Below are positions 26,618 to 35,761 of a DNA stretch of 64,000 bases, one piece after another. How positions within the stretch are numbered: the first letter of the stretch is position 1; every line of letters starts with the position of its first letter. The stretch is from assembly GCF_051020515.1 (NCBI RefSeq), contig NZ_CP194857.1:682001-746000 (forward strand), read 5' to 3'. This DNA is from CALKWS01 sp051020515. Lineage in GTDB: Bacteria > Actinomycetota > Actinomycetes > Actinomycetales > Beutenbergiaceae. Below the pieces are notes generated by a model. That model worked only from the letters and a program-made list of their open reading frames with translations, was not told the DNA's origin and searched no databases. Both the position numbers and the translations under genes were made by a program.

Positions 26618-28416
26618 GACCGCCCGGCCGGGCTACCCACCCCGCTTTGAACCTCCCGTCGCGACACGCCCTTCGACGGCACTGTCACGTCGGCCGCCGA
26701 GGGCGGGCTACTCGGTGTCGCGGGGTTCTCGGGCCTCGTTGCGGTCGCGGCCGGGGGGGCCGACCCGGCCGGGCCGGGCCCCGGCGCCTGCGCTTTCGCA
26801 GCGACCTGATCGGCCCCAGCGGTCTTCACAGTGGTCCGCTCGGTTCCGGCGACCTGCACGGCGGCTTCGGTGGTCCCAACCGTCCCCGCCTGTGGGTGCT
26901 CGCTGCGACGGCGGCGAGAGAACAATCGGCGCAACTTCCCGCCACGTCCCGTCAGTTCATCGCTGCCGTAGGTGGACGCATACAGAATCCGGCGGTCCCG
27001 GGCCACGCCGACCAGCGCGATGCCTACTAACGGAACCTGATTCGTTCGCAACCGGTCCACCGCCTCTGTCAGGGCATTCCGTTCGGTCTTCCCCGCCGTT
27101 GCCACCAGCACCACACCGCTGGCGTACTGGCCCAGAATCGTCGCATCGGCCGCCGCCAGTACCGGAGGTGCATCGATCACGAGCACCTCACAGGCGCTGC
27201 GCAACTCCTCGATCATCGCCCGGACCCCGTCGGTGGCCAGATAGTCCGCCGGGTCGAGTCGCTGCAGCGGCAGTGTTCGCACCGAGAGATTCGCGATCTC
27301 ACTACGCTGTGGGTCCGATTCGCTGCTGGCGCCGACCGATTGGAAGAGTCGATCGAAGTCAGGCTGGCGCAGGTCGCCGGACAGCGCAATCGTGCTGCGG
27401 CCACTCAGGGCGAAGGATGCCGCCAGGTTCGCCGCGCCGAACGAGCGCGAACCGTGGCCGTCGACCGCGGTCACCACCACAACCTGATGCTGCTCCGATG
27501 GCATGGTGACCGCGACGGCGGTGCGCAGTTCCCGGATCGACTCGGTGAACGGGGTGGCCACATGCCGTGTCACCGGGAGCATGCGGGTGGCACGGAAGTC
27601 CCTGGTCGCCTGACGCAGACCGTAGATGTGCGCCAGCACCGGTGCGCCCGCTAGTTCGGCGACCTCGCCATCGATACGGAGGCGTTGGTCGAGACTCCGA
27701 CGCAAGAAGGCCAAGCCCACCCCCGCCACCAGCCCGCCGAGCCCCGCCAGGGCGATCACCTGGACATCGGGCATGCCCTGAGGAGCGGCGGACTCGGCCG
27801 GACTGGTGATGACAGCCAACTCCGGGGTCGCCTGCAGGGTGTTCAATCGAACCGACAGGGCCGTGTACTCCTCCACGATCAGGTTCTGCTCTGCCAGGGC
27901 CAGGGCATCGTCCTCATTGACGTTGAGACGGTCGGTCACGTCGGTCAGTTGCTCGGAGAGCGCCTCCTGCCGTTCCTCGACATACTCGATCTCAGCAGTC
28001 CGATACCCGGCGAGATTGTCGATATAGGCCTGGGCGAACGCATCGGCTATTTCCATCGCCTGCTCCGGGCTGAACCCCTCAGCCGTGACGTCCACCATGG
28101 GACCGAACTGTTCCGCGGAGACCATCGAGGCCAGCAACGTCGGCGGTGCTGAACTGTCCAGCAGTGTCGCGGCCGCCTCGGCCACAGAACTCGAGCGGAA
28201 ACTGGCGCTGACATCACCTTCTGAGCCCGCACCAGCCGAGGTCCCCTCGCTCAGTTCAGTTGCCAGGTCCTCCTGCAACTCGAGCCTTGTCACGGACTCG
28301 AACATCGGCATCTGACGGTCAAGGTAGAACCAGGCGCCAGTCAGGGCAACGACCATGGCGAGTAGCACCAGGTACCACCCAGCCCGAATAACCCGGCCGA
28401 ACTCGCGTAGTGTCAT
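26614..28416 (-). CDS. Wzz/BY-kinase-like polysaccharide co-polymerase with altered Walker A
   Basis: This 600-residue protein should set glycan chain length. An N-terminal membrane segment (about residues 13-31, WYLVLLAMVVALTGAWFYL), an extracytoplasmic Wzz region with coiled-coil (about 60-200) and a second membrane segment (VIALAGLGGLVAGVGLAFL) precede a cytoplasmic MinD-like domain. Walker A should read Gly-x-Gly-Lys-Ser/Thr, but residues 320-325 are GHGSRS, so the catalytic Lys is missing. Walker A' (ALSGDLRQPDF) and Walker B (CEVLVIDAPPVL) remain. The C-terminal 100 residues are Pro/Ala/Thr-rich, without the usual Tyr cluster. Kinase activity is therefore doubtful, while the chain-length role may persist. 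Confidence 0.88.
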   Translation of the reverse strand: MTLREFGRVIRAGWYLVLLAMVVALTGAWFYLDRQMPMFESVTRLELQEDLATELSEGTSAGAGSEGDVSASFRSSSVAEAAATLLDSSAPPTLLASMVSAEQFGPMVDVTAEGFSPEQAMEIADAFAQAYIDNLAGYRTAEIEYVEERQEALSEQLTDVTDRLNVNEDDALALAEQNLIVEEYTALSVRLNTLQATPELAVITSPAESAAPQGMPDVQVIALAGLGGLVAGVGLAFLRRSLDQRLRIDGEVAELAGAPVLAHIYGLRQATRDFRATRMLPVTRHVATPFTESIRELRTAVAVTMPSEQHQVVVVTAVDGHGSRSFGAANLAASFALSGRSTIALSGDLRQPDFDRLFQSVGASSESDPQRSEIANLSVRTLPLQRLDPADYLATDGVRAMIEELRSACEVLVIDAPPVLAAADATILGQYASGVVLVATAGKTERNALTEAVDRLRTNQVPLVGIALVGVARDRRILYASTYGSDELTGRGGKLRRLFSRRRRSEHPQAGTVGTTEAAVQVAGTERTTVKTAGADQVAAKAQAPGPGPAGSAPPAATATRPENPATPSSPPSAADVTVPSKGVSRREVQSGVGSPAGRS

Positions 28417-28427
28417 CCGGGGCCTCC

Positions 28428-29597
28428 TCAGGCTGCCCGGGGCCGCTTCGCCCCCGAAGAGTCAACGCATTCCAGCGTCACGGTGCGCAGCCGGGAGATG
28501 AACCGGTCGAGCCCGAACCCCGCGACATGCGCTCTGATCACCTCAGTATCCCACGTTTGGGCTGTGACATCAGCCACAGCAACTGCAATCTTTTCGGCTT
28601 CCGGAGCGGCGAAGAATACTCCGGTGACGCCATCGATCACGGTGTCCAGGTAGCCACCGTCGCCCAGAACTACCGAGGGCTTGCCGAATGCCCCGGCTTC
28701 CAGGGGCGACAGCCCGTAGTCCTCGTAGGAGGAAGCAACCAGCGCACCGGCGCCCTGATAGAGCCAGCGCAGTTCGGCGTCCGCAACCCGGCCAAGCAGC
28801 ACCACACGCCCCGCACCGGAGGCGTTGACCTGCTCGGCCATACTCTGCAGTCGCATCCGGTCCGGCCCGTCACCCACGATGACCAGAGTCTGGCCATCGA
28901 GCAATCCCATCGCCTCGACCAGGACGTCGACGTTCTTGTACGGCAGCAGACGCGCGACACATAACAGGAAGCCCGGGTCCAGATCCGCCACCGGCTGCAC
29001 CTCGCCGCCGGGCAGCATTGCCGGTGGAGGTGGCAGCACCTCTGCTTCGATCCCGTAGGCCTCGCGGATCGCTCGGGCGGTGACGGTGGAGTTCGCCAGA
29101 TACACGTCGGCCCGGTCCGCGGCCCTGCGGTCCCACCCGCGCAGTGCCGGCGTAAGCGCGGTCAGCGCTCCGCTCGCCAGGACCCGGCGGGCGCGGTTGG
29201 CCAGGCCTGCTCCGTCCCGACCGCTGAGGTAGCGGGAGCGCTGATAGAGCCAACGGGCGGGGGCGTGGCAGTAGACGACGGTGCGCTCCGCACCACGGTA
29301 GCCGTGCGCCCAGCCGGTGGAACTGGTCAGCAGGACGTCGGCCCGCACGCGTTGCGCGGAGACAGCCGGCGCCAGCAGCGGCAACGCCAGGCGGTGGTGC
29401 CGGCGAAGGACTCCGATCCTGTTCAATCCGGTGGTTCGCAAATCCAGCGCGCCGAACTCCGGGAAGGTCCCCTCTGGGTCGTACAGCGTGGTGTACATCG
29501 GAGCATCCGGAAATGCCTGAGCGAGCCACAATGCCACCCGCTCGGCTCCGCCGCGCTGGGTGGCGTAATCATGGGCGAGGGCCACCGGCACACTCAT
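28428..29597 (-). CDS. Glycosyltransferase family 4
   Basis: This is a 389-residue GT-B enzyme. The ATG at 29597 (MSVPVALAHDYATQRGGAER) gives the standard N-terminus; the longer in-frame start at 29741 is rejected. Motifs are YCHAPARWLYQRSRYLSG, VYLANSTVTARAI, LCVARLLPYKNVDVLVEA and SYEDYGLSPLEAGAFGKPSV with the donor-binding Glu. It resembles WbaZ-like mannosyltransferases. It is 11 bases upstream of the co-polymerase gene in the same operon. Confidence 0.9.
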   Translation of the reverse strand: MSVPVALAHDYATQRGGAERVALWLAQAFPDAPMYTTLYDPEGTFPEFGALDLRTTGLNRIGVLRRHHRLALPLLAPAVSAQRVRADVLLTSSTGWAHGYRGAERTVVYCHAPARWLYQRSRYLSGRDGAGLANRARRVLASGALTALTPALRGWDRRAADRADVYLANSTVTARAIREAYGIEAEVLPPPPAMLPGGEVQPVADLDPGFLLCVARLLPYKNVDVLVEAMGLLDGQTLVIVGDGPDRMRLQSMAEQVNASGAGRVVLLGRVADAELRWLYQGAGALVASSYEDYGLSPLEAGAFGKPSVVLGDGGYLDTVIDGVTGVFFAAPEAEKIAVAVADVTAQTWDTEVIRAHVAGFGLDRFISRLRTVTLECVDSSGAKRPRAA

Positions 29598-29847
29598 CGG
29601 GCACACCCCTTCAGTGTTGACGAACTCGTCCGTGACGCCCCGGCACATGGCAGCGAGGCAACGACCAGCAGCGCCCTGGGTCCACCCGCTCGTGCGGGCG
29701 ATTGCCGTGGCATGGCCACGTGGTGCACGTGGTTGCCGCACATGTCATCGCCCCCGAACACGACGACTACCTCAGCTGCATGGTCGCCGCGGTACGCCTG
29801 GCGCCATGCGCTGGTCTGGCGGGGAATGGGCGAACGTGGCTCGGCGT

Positions 29848-29920
29848 CGTTCGAGCCGGCAGGAGGAAGTGCGCCCCCGACGGGGGTCCGGGAGCGCACT
29901 CCCTCCAGCCGGCGCGAACG
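29848..29920. repeat. 73-bp palindromic element, copy 1
   Basis: Two arms of about 27 bases (starting cgttcgagccggc and ending gccggcgcgaacg) are nearly perfect complements around a C5/G5-type centre (gcgcccccgacgggggtcc). A second copy of the same length lies 115 bases further on. It is a REP-like or terminator-like element. Confidence 0.75.
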
Positions 29921-29962
29921 GGGCGGAAGCGACGGAACTGACGTTTGTTCGTCTGACCCGCC

Positions 29963-30035
29963 CGCTCGTGCCGACAAGCGGAGGTACGCCCCCGTCGGGG
30001 GTCCGAGGGCGCACCTCCTCCAGCCGGCGCGAGCG
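29963..30035. repeat. 73-bp palindromic element, copy 2
   Basis: This is a second 73-bp dyad with arms matching at about 21 of 27 positions (cgctcgtgccgac versus gccggcgcgagcg) and the same centre (cgcccccgtcgggggtccg). It begins 17 bases beyond the stop of the sugar-phosphate transferase gene, so it may also terminate that transcript. Confidence 0.7.
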
Positions 30036-30052
30036 CACGGCAGTTTGTGATG

Positions 30053-31490
30053 TCAGTACGCACCTCGACCCCCGACCACCGCGCCCGCGGTGCGGGCGAG
30101 GATCTTCAGGTCGGCCCGCACACTGCGGTTGTCCACGTACCGAAGGTCCAGTCGGACCGACTCGTCCCAATCAAGATCGGAGCGCCCCGAGACCTGCCAC
30201 AGTCCGGTCAGCCCGGGCTTGGCCAGCAGCCGGTGGTAGGCGCGGTCATCGTACTCGGCGACCTCGCGCGGCAGCGGCGGACGCGGCCCCACCAGGGACA
30301 TGTCACCCCGCACCACGTTCCACAACTGGGGCAACTCATCGATGGAGAAGCGACGCAGGATCCTGCCCACGGGTGTGACCCGGGGATCCTCGCGCATCTT
30401 GAACAGCACGCCGTTGCCATCGCTCTGCTGGACCAGTTGGGCCAGACGCTCTTCGGCGTCGAGGTACATGGTGCGCAACTTCAGCATCGTGAAGGGCACT
30501 CCGTCCTCACCGACCCGGGTCTGACGGAAGAACACCGCGCCGGGACTGGTCACCTTGACTGCCAGCATCGCCGGGACCAGGACGGCCATCGCCAGCACGG
30601 TCAGCATCAGGCCCAGGCAGCGGTCTATCGCCGCCTTCAGCAGCATCGTGACCCGGGAGGGGCCGAGCGCGATCCGGACCATCGGGGTGCCCTTGACCGA
30701 GACCAGTTCGGTGCGGTGTGAGGCGACCTCGGCGACGTCCGGCGCGATGAGAAGGTTCACACCGAGCGGTTCGAGCCGCCAGCTCAACTGCCGCAGTTCC
30801 TCCGCGGTGAGGGCGTCCGCGGCCACCAGCACCGTGTCCGCACCGAGCTGCCGCACCAGTCCGGGTGCCTCGGTCACGCCGCCGAGCACGTCGTCGTCCT
30901 GGCCCGGTGCGCCCCCGGGCCGGCACCGGCCCAGGATGGTCACGCCCTGCCCGCCGTGTTCGCGCATCAGACCAGCGAGCCCACCGAAGGAGTCGGTTGC
31001 CCCGATCATGAGCACCCGGCGGTCCAGATCGCCGTCGCGGCGCAGGCGTCGGATCAGCAACTGGTGCACCCCGCGCATCAGTGCCGCCATTGCGACGCCT
31101 GACGCTCACTGAGTACAGGAGCAGTGGTTGCGGGATCTCCACCACACCGAAGTAGGCCAGCCCCATCGCGACGGCCGCTGCCACGAGGATCCCGTTGAGC
31201 AGTGCCCGCAGGTCCTGGCGGGCCAGGCCCCAGTGGTGGCGCCGATACCCTCCGCGCAGTGCGACCACAACGGTGATCACCGCGCCGGCGCAGGTTCCGG
31301 CAGCCAGGGCGTGCAACGGGGAGTACGTGAGCACGGTGACGACGGCGACAGCGATCGAGACGGCCATCAGGTCCACCGCGGCCATCCCGATGGTGAGCAC
31401 CGAGGCGTGTGGCCGCAGCGTCTCCCGCAGCCATCCGGTGCGCCGGTTGACCAGGTCGAAACGATCCAGAACCGCCGAGTAGACGCTCAT
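30053..31490 (-). CDS. Polyprenyl-phosphate sugar-phosphate transferase (initiating enzyme), frameshifted
   Basis: This protein of about 479 residues starts surface-glycan assembly by moving a sugar phosphate to undecaprenyl phosphate. The ATG at 31490 (MSVYSAVLDRFDLVNRRTG) leads into several membrane segments. The frame is lost near 31100, after PLLLYSVS, and resumes in the next frame as MAALMRGVHQLLIRR. A Rossmann-like middle (VLMIGATDSFGGL) precedes the catalytic bacterial-sugar-transferase domain: FFRQTRVGEDG, MLKLRTMYLDAEE, RFSIDELPQLWNVVRGDMSL, VGPRPPLP and KPGLTGLWQVSGRS. It is WbaP/CpsE-like, and the sugar is not known. Confidence 0.87.
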
Positions 31491-31998
31491 GAACTCATAC
31501 CGGCAGGTGGGGTCCGGAGGCCGGAGGTGCAAGGGGACCGGCGCGTCGACACGACCATCGCGATCCCTCCGATTCCCTCTGGAGGGCCCTAGTTGCCCCG
31601 GATCCGATACCGAGTGGGCGCTCCCCCGAACACTGTTGAGTCAACTCTCATCGGCACCGGGGTTCCAGGACGGGACCGGATGATTCCGGCCGGACGCCGG
31701 GTGAGCCGCGCGAGGCTCCGACGTCGCCGCAGGACGAGCGGGTTGTGGACTCGGGGTGATCAGAAGCGTCAACGGGCCCCGAGCACGGGTCGACGGCGGC
31801 GCGAATCTCCGCGCAACCGGCGGGTGAACCCGCCTCACCCCCGGCTCACCCGCACCGTCAGTGCGCCGGGTACCGGCCGTCCTCGATGTGGCGGGCCAGG
31901 GACGGAGGCGCCCGGCCGCGGGCCGGTGCGGGGACGTCGCACGGGCGGGTCCGATTACGTCGCTCGGGTACGTTCAGCCCGCGCGGGTCACCCGTAAT

Positions 31999-32038
31999 GC
32001 ATGCCCGACGACGTGGACGGGGGAAGTCCGGCCCGTCC
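31999..32038 (-). repeat. Hairpin repeat, copy 1 (downstream of map)
   Basis: An 18-base conserved box, gcatgcccgacgacgtgg, is followed by a stem ggacggg / cccgtcc. Copy 2 repeats the box exactly, with a compensating change in the stem. It is probably part of a terminator region. Confidence 0.6.
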
Positions 32039-32051
32039 AACCCGACCAGGG

Positions 32052-32090
32052 GCATGCCCGACGACGTGGGCGGGGTGGGTCAACCCGCCC
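32052..32090 (-). repeat. Hairpin repeat, copy 2 (downstream of map)
   Basis: The same 18-base box is followed by a stem gggcggg / cccgccc. Relative to copy 1, A-T pairing became G-C on both sides, so pairing is kept. It lies 31 bases past the map stop. Confidence 0.6.
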
Positions 32091-32120
32091 CGCTCAGCGA
32101 GGGGGCGGTCAGCATGAGTG

Positions 32121-32966
32121 TCAGTCCAGTGGCGCGGCGGCTACGCCGCGGGCGGCCAGTTCGGCTGCTCCGCCATCGGGTGCGGTCAGCACCCAGATCC
32201 CGCCGTCGTGCACCGCGACGGTGTGTTCCCAGTGGGCGGCGCGGGACCCGTCGGTGGTGACCACGGTCCAGTCATCGGCCAGCACCTTCGTCTCGGCGCC
32301 GCCACGGGTGATCATCGGTTCGATCGCCACGCACAGACCGGCGCGGACCTTGGGTCCCCGGTGGGCGGAGCGGATGTTCAGCACGTCGGGAGGCTGGTGC
32401 ATCGCCGACCCGATGCCGTGGCCCACGTACTCGGCCACGATGCCCAGCGTCGTGTCCTCCCGGGCCGCGACGCGCTCGATCTCGTCCTGGATCGCGTCGC
32501 CGACCACGCCCAGGCGCTGCCCCTTGGCAAGCGCGGCGATCCCGGCCCACATAGCCGATTGCGTCACCTCGCTCAGCAGGTGGTCACCCGGATCTCCGGG
32601 GTCGTCGTCGTCGCCGGCTCCCACCACGACGGTGAACGCGGCGTCGCCGTGCCAGCCCTCCACCACGGCACCACAGTCGGCCGAGAGCACGTCGCCTGCT
32701 TCCAGGACCCGCTGCCCGGGAATGCCGTGCACCACCTCATCGTTGACCGACAGGCACACATGCGCGGGGTAGCCGTGGTAGCCGAGGAAGTTCGAGACGG
32801 CACCGGCGCGCTCGAGCACTCCGGCAGCGACTGCGTCCAAATCGGCGGTGCGCACTCCGGGCACCGCCGCCGCGCGGATCGCCGCGTGGATCTCGGCCAC
32901 CACCAGGCCCGCCTTGCGCATCCGACGGATCTGATCAGTGGTCTTGTACTCGATGTTCGAGAACAA
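32121..32966 (-). CDS. map: Methionine aminopeptidase, type I
   Basis: This 281-residue cytosolic metalloenzyme removes the initiator Met from nascent proteins. It shows IRRMRKAGLVVAEIHAAI, HGIPGQRVLEAGDVLSADCG (first metal Asp in the next block), GWHGDAAFTVVVG, YVGHGIGSAMHQPPDVLN with the metal His, GLCVAIEPMI (metal Glu) and WEHTVAVHDGG (metal Glu). A short acidic insert (GAGDDDDPGDPGD) follows the second block and is atypical. It is 11 bases downstream of adk in the spc-secY transcript, the usual place in actinobacteria. Confidence 0.95.
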   Translation of the reverse strand: MFSNIEYKTTDQIRRMRKAGLVVAEIHAAIRAAAVPGVRTADLDAVAAGVLERAGAVSNFLGYHGYPAHVCLSVNDEVVHGIPGQRVLEAGDVLSADCGAVVEGWHGDAAFTVVVGAGDDDDPGDPGDHLLSEVTQSAMWAGIAALAKGQRLGVVGDAIQDEIERVAAREDTTLGIVAEYVGHGIGSAMHQPPDVLNIRSAHRGPKVRAGLCVAIEPMITRGGAETKVLADDWTVVTTDGSRAAHWEHTVAVHDGGIWVLTAPDGGAAELAARGVAAAPLD

Positions 32967-32977
32967 CCCCCTGGCGC

Positions 32978-33592
32978 CTACTCCCGGGGGCCGGCGGCGT
33001 CGTGGCCGGCGGCCTGGCCCAGCCGCGGGTTCAATGCCGCCAGGATCCGCTCGGTCACCTCATCGACAGCACCCAGACCGTCCACCTGCACCAGCAACCC
33101 ACGCTCTTCGTAGACGGTGGTCAGCGGCGCGGTCTGCTCGGCGTAGACCTGCATCCGGCGCCGGATCACGTCCTCGGTGTCGTCGCTACGGCCCTGCTCG
33201 GCGGCACGGCCCAGCAGCCGGGCGATCACCTCATCGGTGCCCGCAGTCAGTTCGACCACCGCATCCAGGCTCTTGCCCGCCTCGGTGAGCATCCGGTCGA
33301 GTTCGGCCACCTGCACACCGGTGCGCGGGTAGCCGTCCAGGAGGAAGCCCTCGGCGGCGTCGGGCTGGGCCAGGCGGTCGGCCACCATCGCGTTGGTGAC
33401 CTCATCGGGTACGTACTCACCGGCGTCCATGTACCGCTGGGCGCGCTGGCCGAGTTCGGTGCGCTCGGCCACGTTGGCCCGGAAGATGTCTCCGGTGGAG
33501 ACGGCCGGGATGTTGAGTTGCTCCGCCAGGCGGGCCGCCTGGGTGCCCTTGCCCGCTCCGGGCGGGCCGAGCAGGATGATGCACTTGCTCAT
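32978..33592 (-). CDS. adk: Adenylate kinase
   Basis: This 204-residue enzyme interconverts AMP, ATP and ADP. The P-loop GPPGAGKGTQAARLAE, STGDIFRAN, GFLLDGYPRTGVQVAELD (Arg-Thr where most have Pro-Arg-Thr) and RRRMQVYAEQTAPL are present. As in other high-GC short forms, the LID is brief and lacks zinc Cys residues. The ATG at 33592 overlaps the secY stop (ATGA). An apparent secY-adk fusion frame arises only because a secY indel puts both genes in one frame. Confidence 0.95.
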   Translation of the reverse strand: MSKCIILLGPPGAGKGTQAARLAEQLNIPAVSTGDIFRANVAERTELGQRAQRYMDAGEYVPDEVTNAMVADRLAQPDAAEGFLLDGYPRTGVQVAELDRMLTEAGKSLDAVVELTAGTDEVIARLLGRAAEQGRSDDTEDVIRRRMQVYAEQTAPLTTVYEERGLLVQVDGLGAVDEVTERILAALNPRLGQAAGHDAAGPRE

Positions 33593-34897
33593 CGCAGGAA
33601 CCCTTCGTAGTGACGCTGCTGCAGTTGTGCGTCGATCTTCTTGACCGTGTCGAGGCCGACGCTGACCAGGATCAGAAGTGAGACCCCACCGAAGGGGATG
33701 TTGGAACTGACACCCATCAGTTTGAACGCGATGGTGGGGATCAGCGCCACGATGGCCAGGTAGATCGCGCCGACCGTGGTGATCCTGGTGATCACGTACC
33801 GCAGGTATTCCGCGGTGGGCCGGCCGGCGCGGATCCCCGGGATGAAGCCACCGTAACGCTTCATGTTGTCCGCCACGTCGTCGGGGTTGAACGTGATCGA
33901 GGTGTAGAAGAACGCGAAGAAGATGATGAGCAGGGTGTAGATGGCGATTTGGATGTTCGCCGCCGGGTCCTGCAGGTTCTCGAGGACCCACTGCACCCAG
34001 CCGGTGGTCTGGTCCTCGGCGAACTGCACCGCCAGCGTCGGCAGCGCCAGCAGCGAGGACGCGAAGATCACCGGGATCACACCGGACATGTTGATCTTGA
34101 TCGGGATGTAGGTAGGTGGAGGAACCGCCGTACATCCGGCGGCCCACCATCCGCTTGGCGTACTGCACCGGGATCCGGCGCTGGGACTGCTCCACGAACA
34201 CGATCAGCACGATCACCACCGCACAGATCAGCAGGAACAGCACCACGTTCAGCACGCCGTCCTCGGCGGCCGCGATCTGCTGGACCGCACTGGGGAAGCT
34301 GGCCGCGATGGAGGTGAAGATCAGCAGGGACATGCCGTTGCCGACGCCGCGCTCGGTGACCAGTTCACCCAGCCACATGATCAGCCCGGTCCCGGCGGTC
34401 ATGGTCAGGATCATCAGGACCAGGGTGGACCAGTTGTCGTCCGGGATGATCGGGACCTCACAGCCCGGGAACAGGTTCCCGGTGCGGGCCACGGTGATGA
34501 TCGTGGTGGCCTGCAGCACGGCCAGGAAGATGGTCAGGTAGCGGGTGTACTGGGTCAGCACCGCCGTGCCCGACTGTCCCTCCTTGTGCAGTTCCTCGAA
34601 CCGCGGGATCACGACCCGCAGCAGTTGCACGATGATGCTCGCGGTGATGTAGGGCATGATCCCCAGCGCGAACACGCTCAACTGCAGCAGGGCGCCCCCG
34701 CTGAACAGGTTGATCAGCCCCAGCACGTCCCCGCCCTCGGTGGGTTGACCGGCGATGCAGACCTGCACGTTGCCGTAATCGACCCCCGGGGTGGGGATGA
34801 AGGAACCAAGGCGGAAGAGCGCCATGATCCACAGCGTGAACAGCAACTTCCGCCGCAGATCGGGTGTGCGGAACGCCCGCACGAATGGGCTGAGCAA
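33589..34897 (-). CDS. secY: Protein translocase subunit SecY, frameshifted
   Basis: This is the central channel of the Sec translocon, with ten membrane segments. The N-terminal part reads MLSPFVRAFRTPDLRRKLLF, FIPTPGVDYG and LGIMPYITASIIVQLLRVVI. After RRMYGGSSTYL the frame shifts and continues as INMSGVIPVIFASSLLALPT to the stop. At about 34108 the sequence carries CTAC twice (ACCTACCTAC), a 4-base tandem duplication that breaks the frame. SecY is essential, so this is almost certainly a sequence artefact. Restored length is about 435 residues, normal. Confidence 0.93.
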
Positions 34898-35079
34898 TGG
34901 TCCTCCTGCTACATCGGCCGCGCACGGCCCGGTCCGGGCGTGGCGGTGTGCTCCACTACGACCCTACCGGGCATCACGCATCGGCAATGATGGGTTGGCC
35001 GGGTCGGCAGCGGGCCTCGGGACGCCGAACGCGGCGGCTCGGGATATGACTCCCGATGCCGCCGCCTTCACGCATCGTC

Positions 35080-35575
35080 TCAAGCCTGCTCGACGCTGCC
35101 GCCGCCGCGCCTCGATCTTCTCCTTGGCCGAGGCCGAGGCCGCGTCCACGGTGATGGCGATCTTGACGCTGATCTCGCCCGAACCGAGGAGCTTGACCGG
35201 GTGACCGCCGCGCACGGCGCCCTTGGCCACCAGGTCCTCCACGGTCACTGTGCCGCCGTCGGGGTACAGGGCGGACAACCGGTCGAGGTTGACCACCTGG
35301 TACTCGGTCTTGAACGGGTTGTTGAACCCGCGCAGTTTCGGCAGGCGCATGTGCAGCGGGGTCTGCCCACCCTCGAACCGCGCCGGAACCTGGTTACGGG
35401 CCTTGGTGCCCTTGGTGCCACGGCCGGCGGTGGTGCCGCGACCGGAGCCGTCCCCACGTCCCACCCGCTGCTTGCGGGTCCTGGCGCCGGGTGCGGGACG
35501 CAGGTGATGCACCTTCAGCGCCGGCGCCGCCGACTCGGTGGACTCGCCCGCCTGCTTGTCGTTCTTCTCGGCCAT
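35080..35575 (-). CDS. rplO: 50S ribosomal protein L15, frameshifted near the C-terminus
   Basis: L15 is a late-assembly protein of the large subunit, read by VHHLRPAPGARTRKQRVGRG, the Gly/Arg-rich region with GRGTTAGRGTKGTKAR, and EGGQTPLHMRLPKLRGFNN. The reading frame is lost near 35108, after AKEKIEA. One extra base restores GGGSVEQA and the stop at 35080. The acidic N-terminal extension (about 20 residues) is seen in many actinobacteria. It lies 4 bases after rpmD. Confidence 0.93.
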
Positions 35576-35578
35576 GGC

Positions 35579-35761
35579 TTACTCGACCTCCTCAACGGTG
35601 ACCAGGTGGGCCACCTTGTCGACCATGCCGCGGATCTCCGGACGATCCTCCTGCACCACCGTGTCACCGATGTGCTTGAGGCCCAGGCTCCGCAGCGTGT
35701 CGCGCTGGCTCTGTCGCCCGCCGATCGCGGACTTCTTCTGGGTGACCTTCAGTTCACTCAT
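35579..35761 (-). CDS. rpmD: 50S ribosomal protein L30
   Basis: This 60-residue protein reads MSELKVTQKKSAIGG, then LGLKHIGDTVVQED and RGMVDKVAHLVTVEEV, the standard L30 pattern. The start overlaps the rpsE stop by 4 bases (ATGA). L30 is often dispensable but sits in its normal spc operon position. Confidence 0.95.
   Translation of the reverse strand: MSELKVTQKKSAIGGRQSQRDTLRSLGLKHIGDTVVQEDRPEIRGMVDKVAHLVTVEEVE

Larger units (their letters stand above)
29598..30052. other. Intergenic region with two palindromic repeats
   Basis: These 455 bases separate the sugar-phosphate transferase stop (30053) from the next gene start (29597). The half nearest 30053 holds two 73-bp palindromic elements, described separately. 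The rest shows no convincing coding frame or RNA gene. It should contain the promoter of the downstream minus-strand glycosyltransferase operon, which I could not place. Confidence 0.6.
31491..32120. other. Intergenic region between the exopolysaccharide locus and map
   Basis: This 630-base gap has no credible gene; several open frames lack ribosome sites and family sequence. It contains the two hairpin repeats at 31999-32090, presumably ending the map transcript, and must hold the promoter of the sugar-phosphate transferase. The infA gene that usually follows map is not present. Confidence 0.6.

Noticed and set aside
29598..30052. Small RNA or tRNA in the palindromic region
   Set aside because: No tRNA cloverleaf or known RNA signature was seen; only the two long dyads are supported.
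31593..31997. A 134-residue plus-strand frame between the sugar-phosphate transferase and map
   Set aside because: It is Arg/Pro-rich, with no ribosome site or family sequence; it looks like GC-driven openness.
32978..34897. A single 639-residue SecY-adenylate kinase fusion
   Set aside because: The middle 140 residues are not family sequence. A 4-base duplication in secY shifts into the adk frame, and the real secY C-terminus and adk start are both present.
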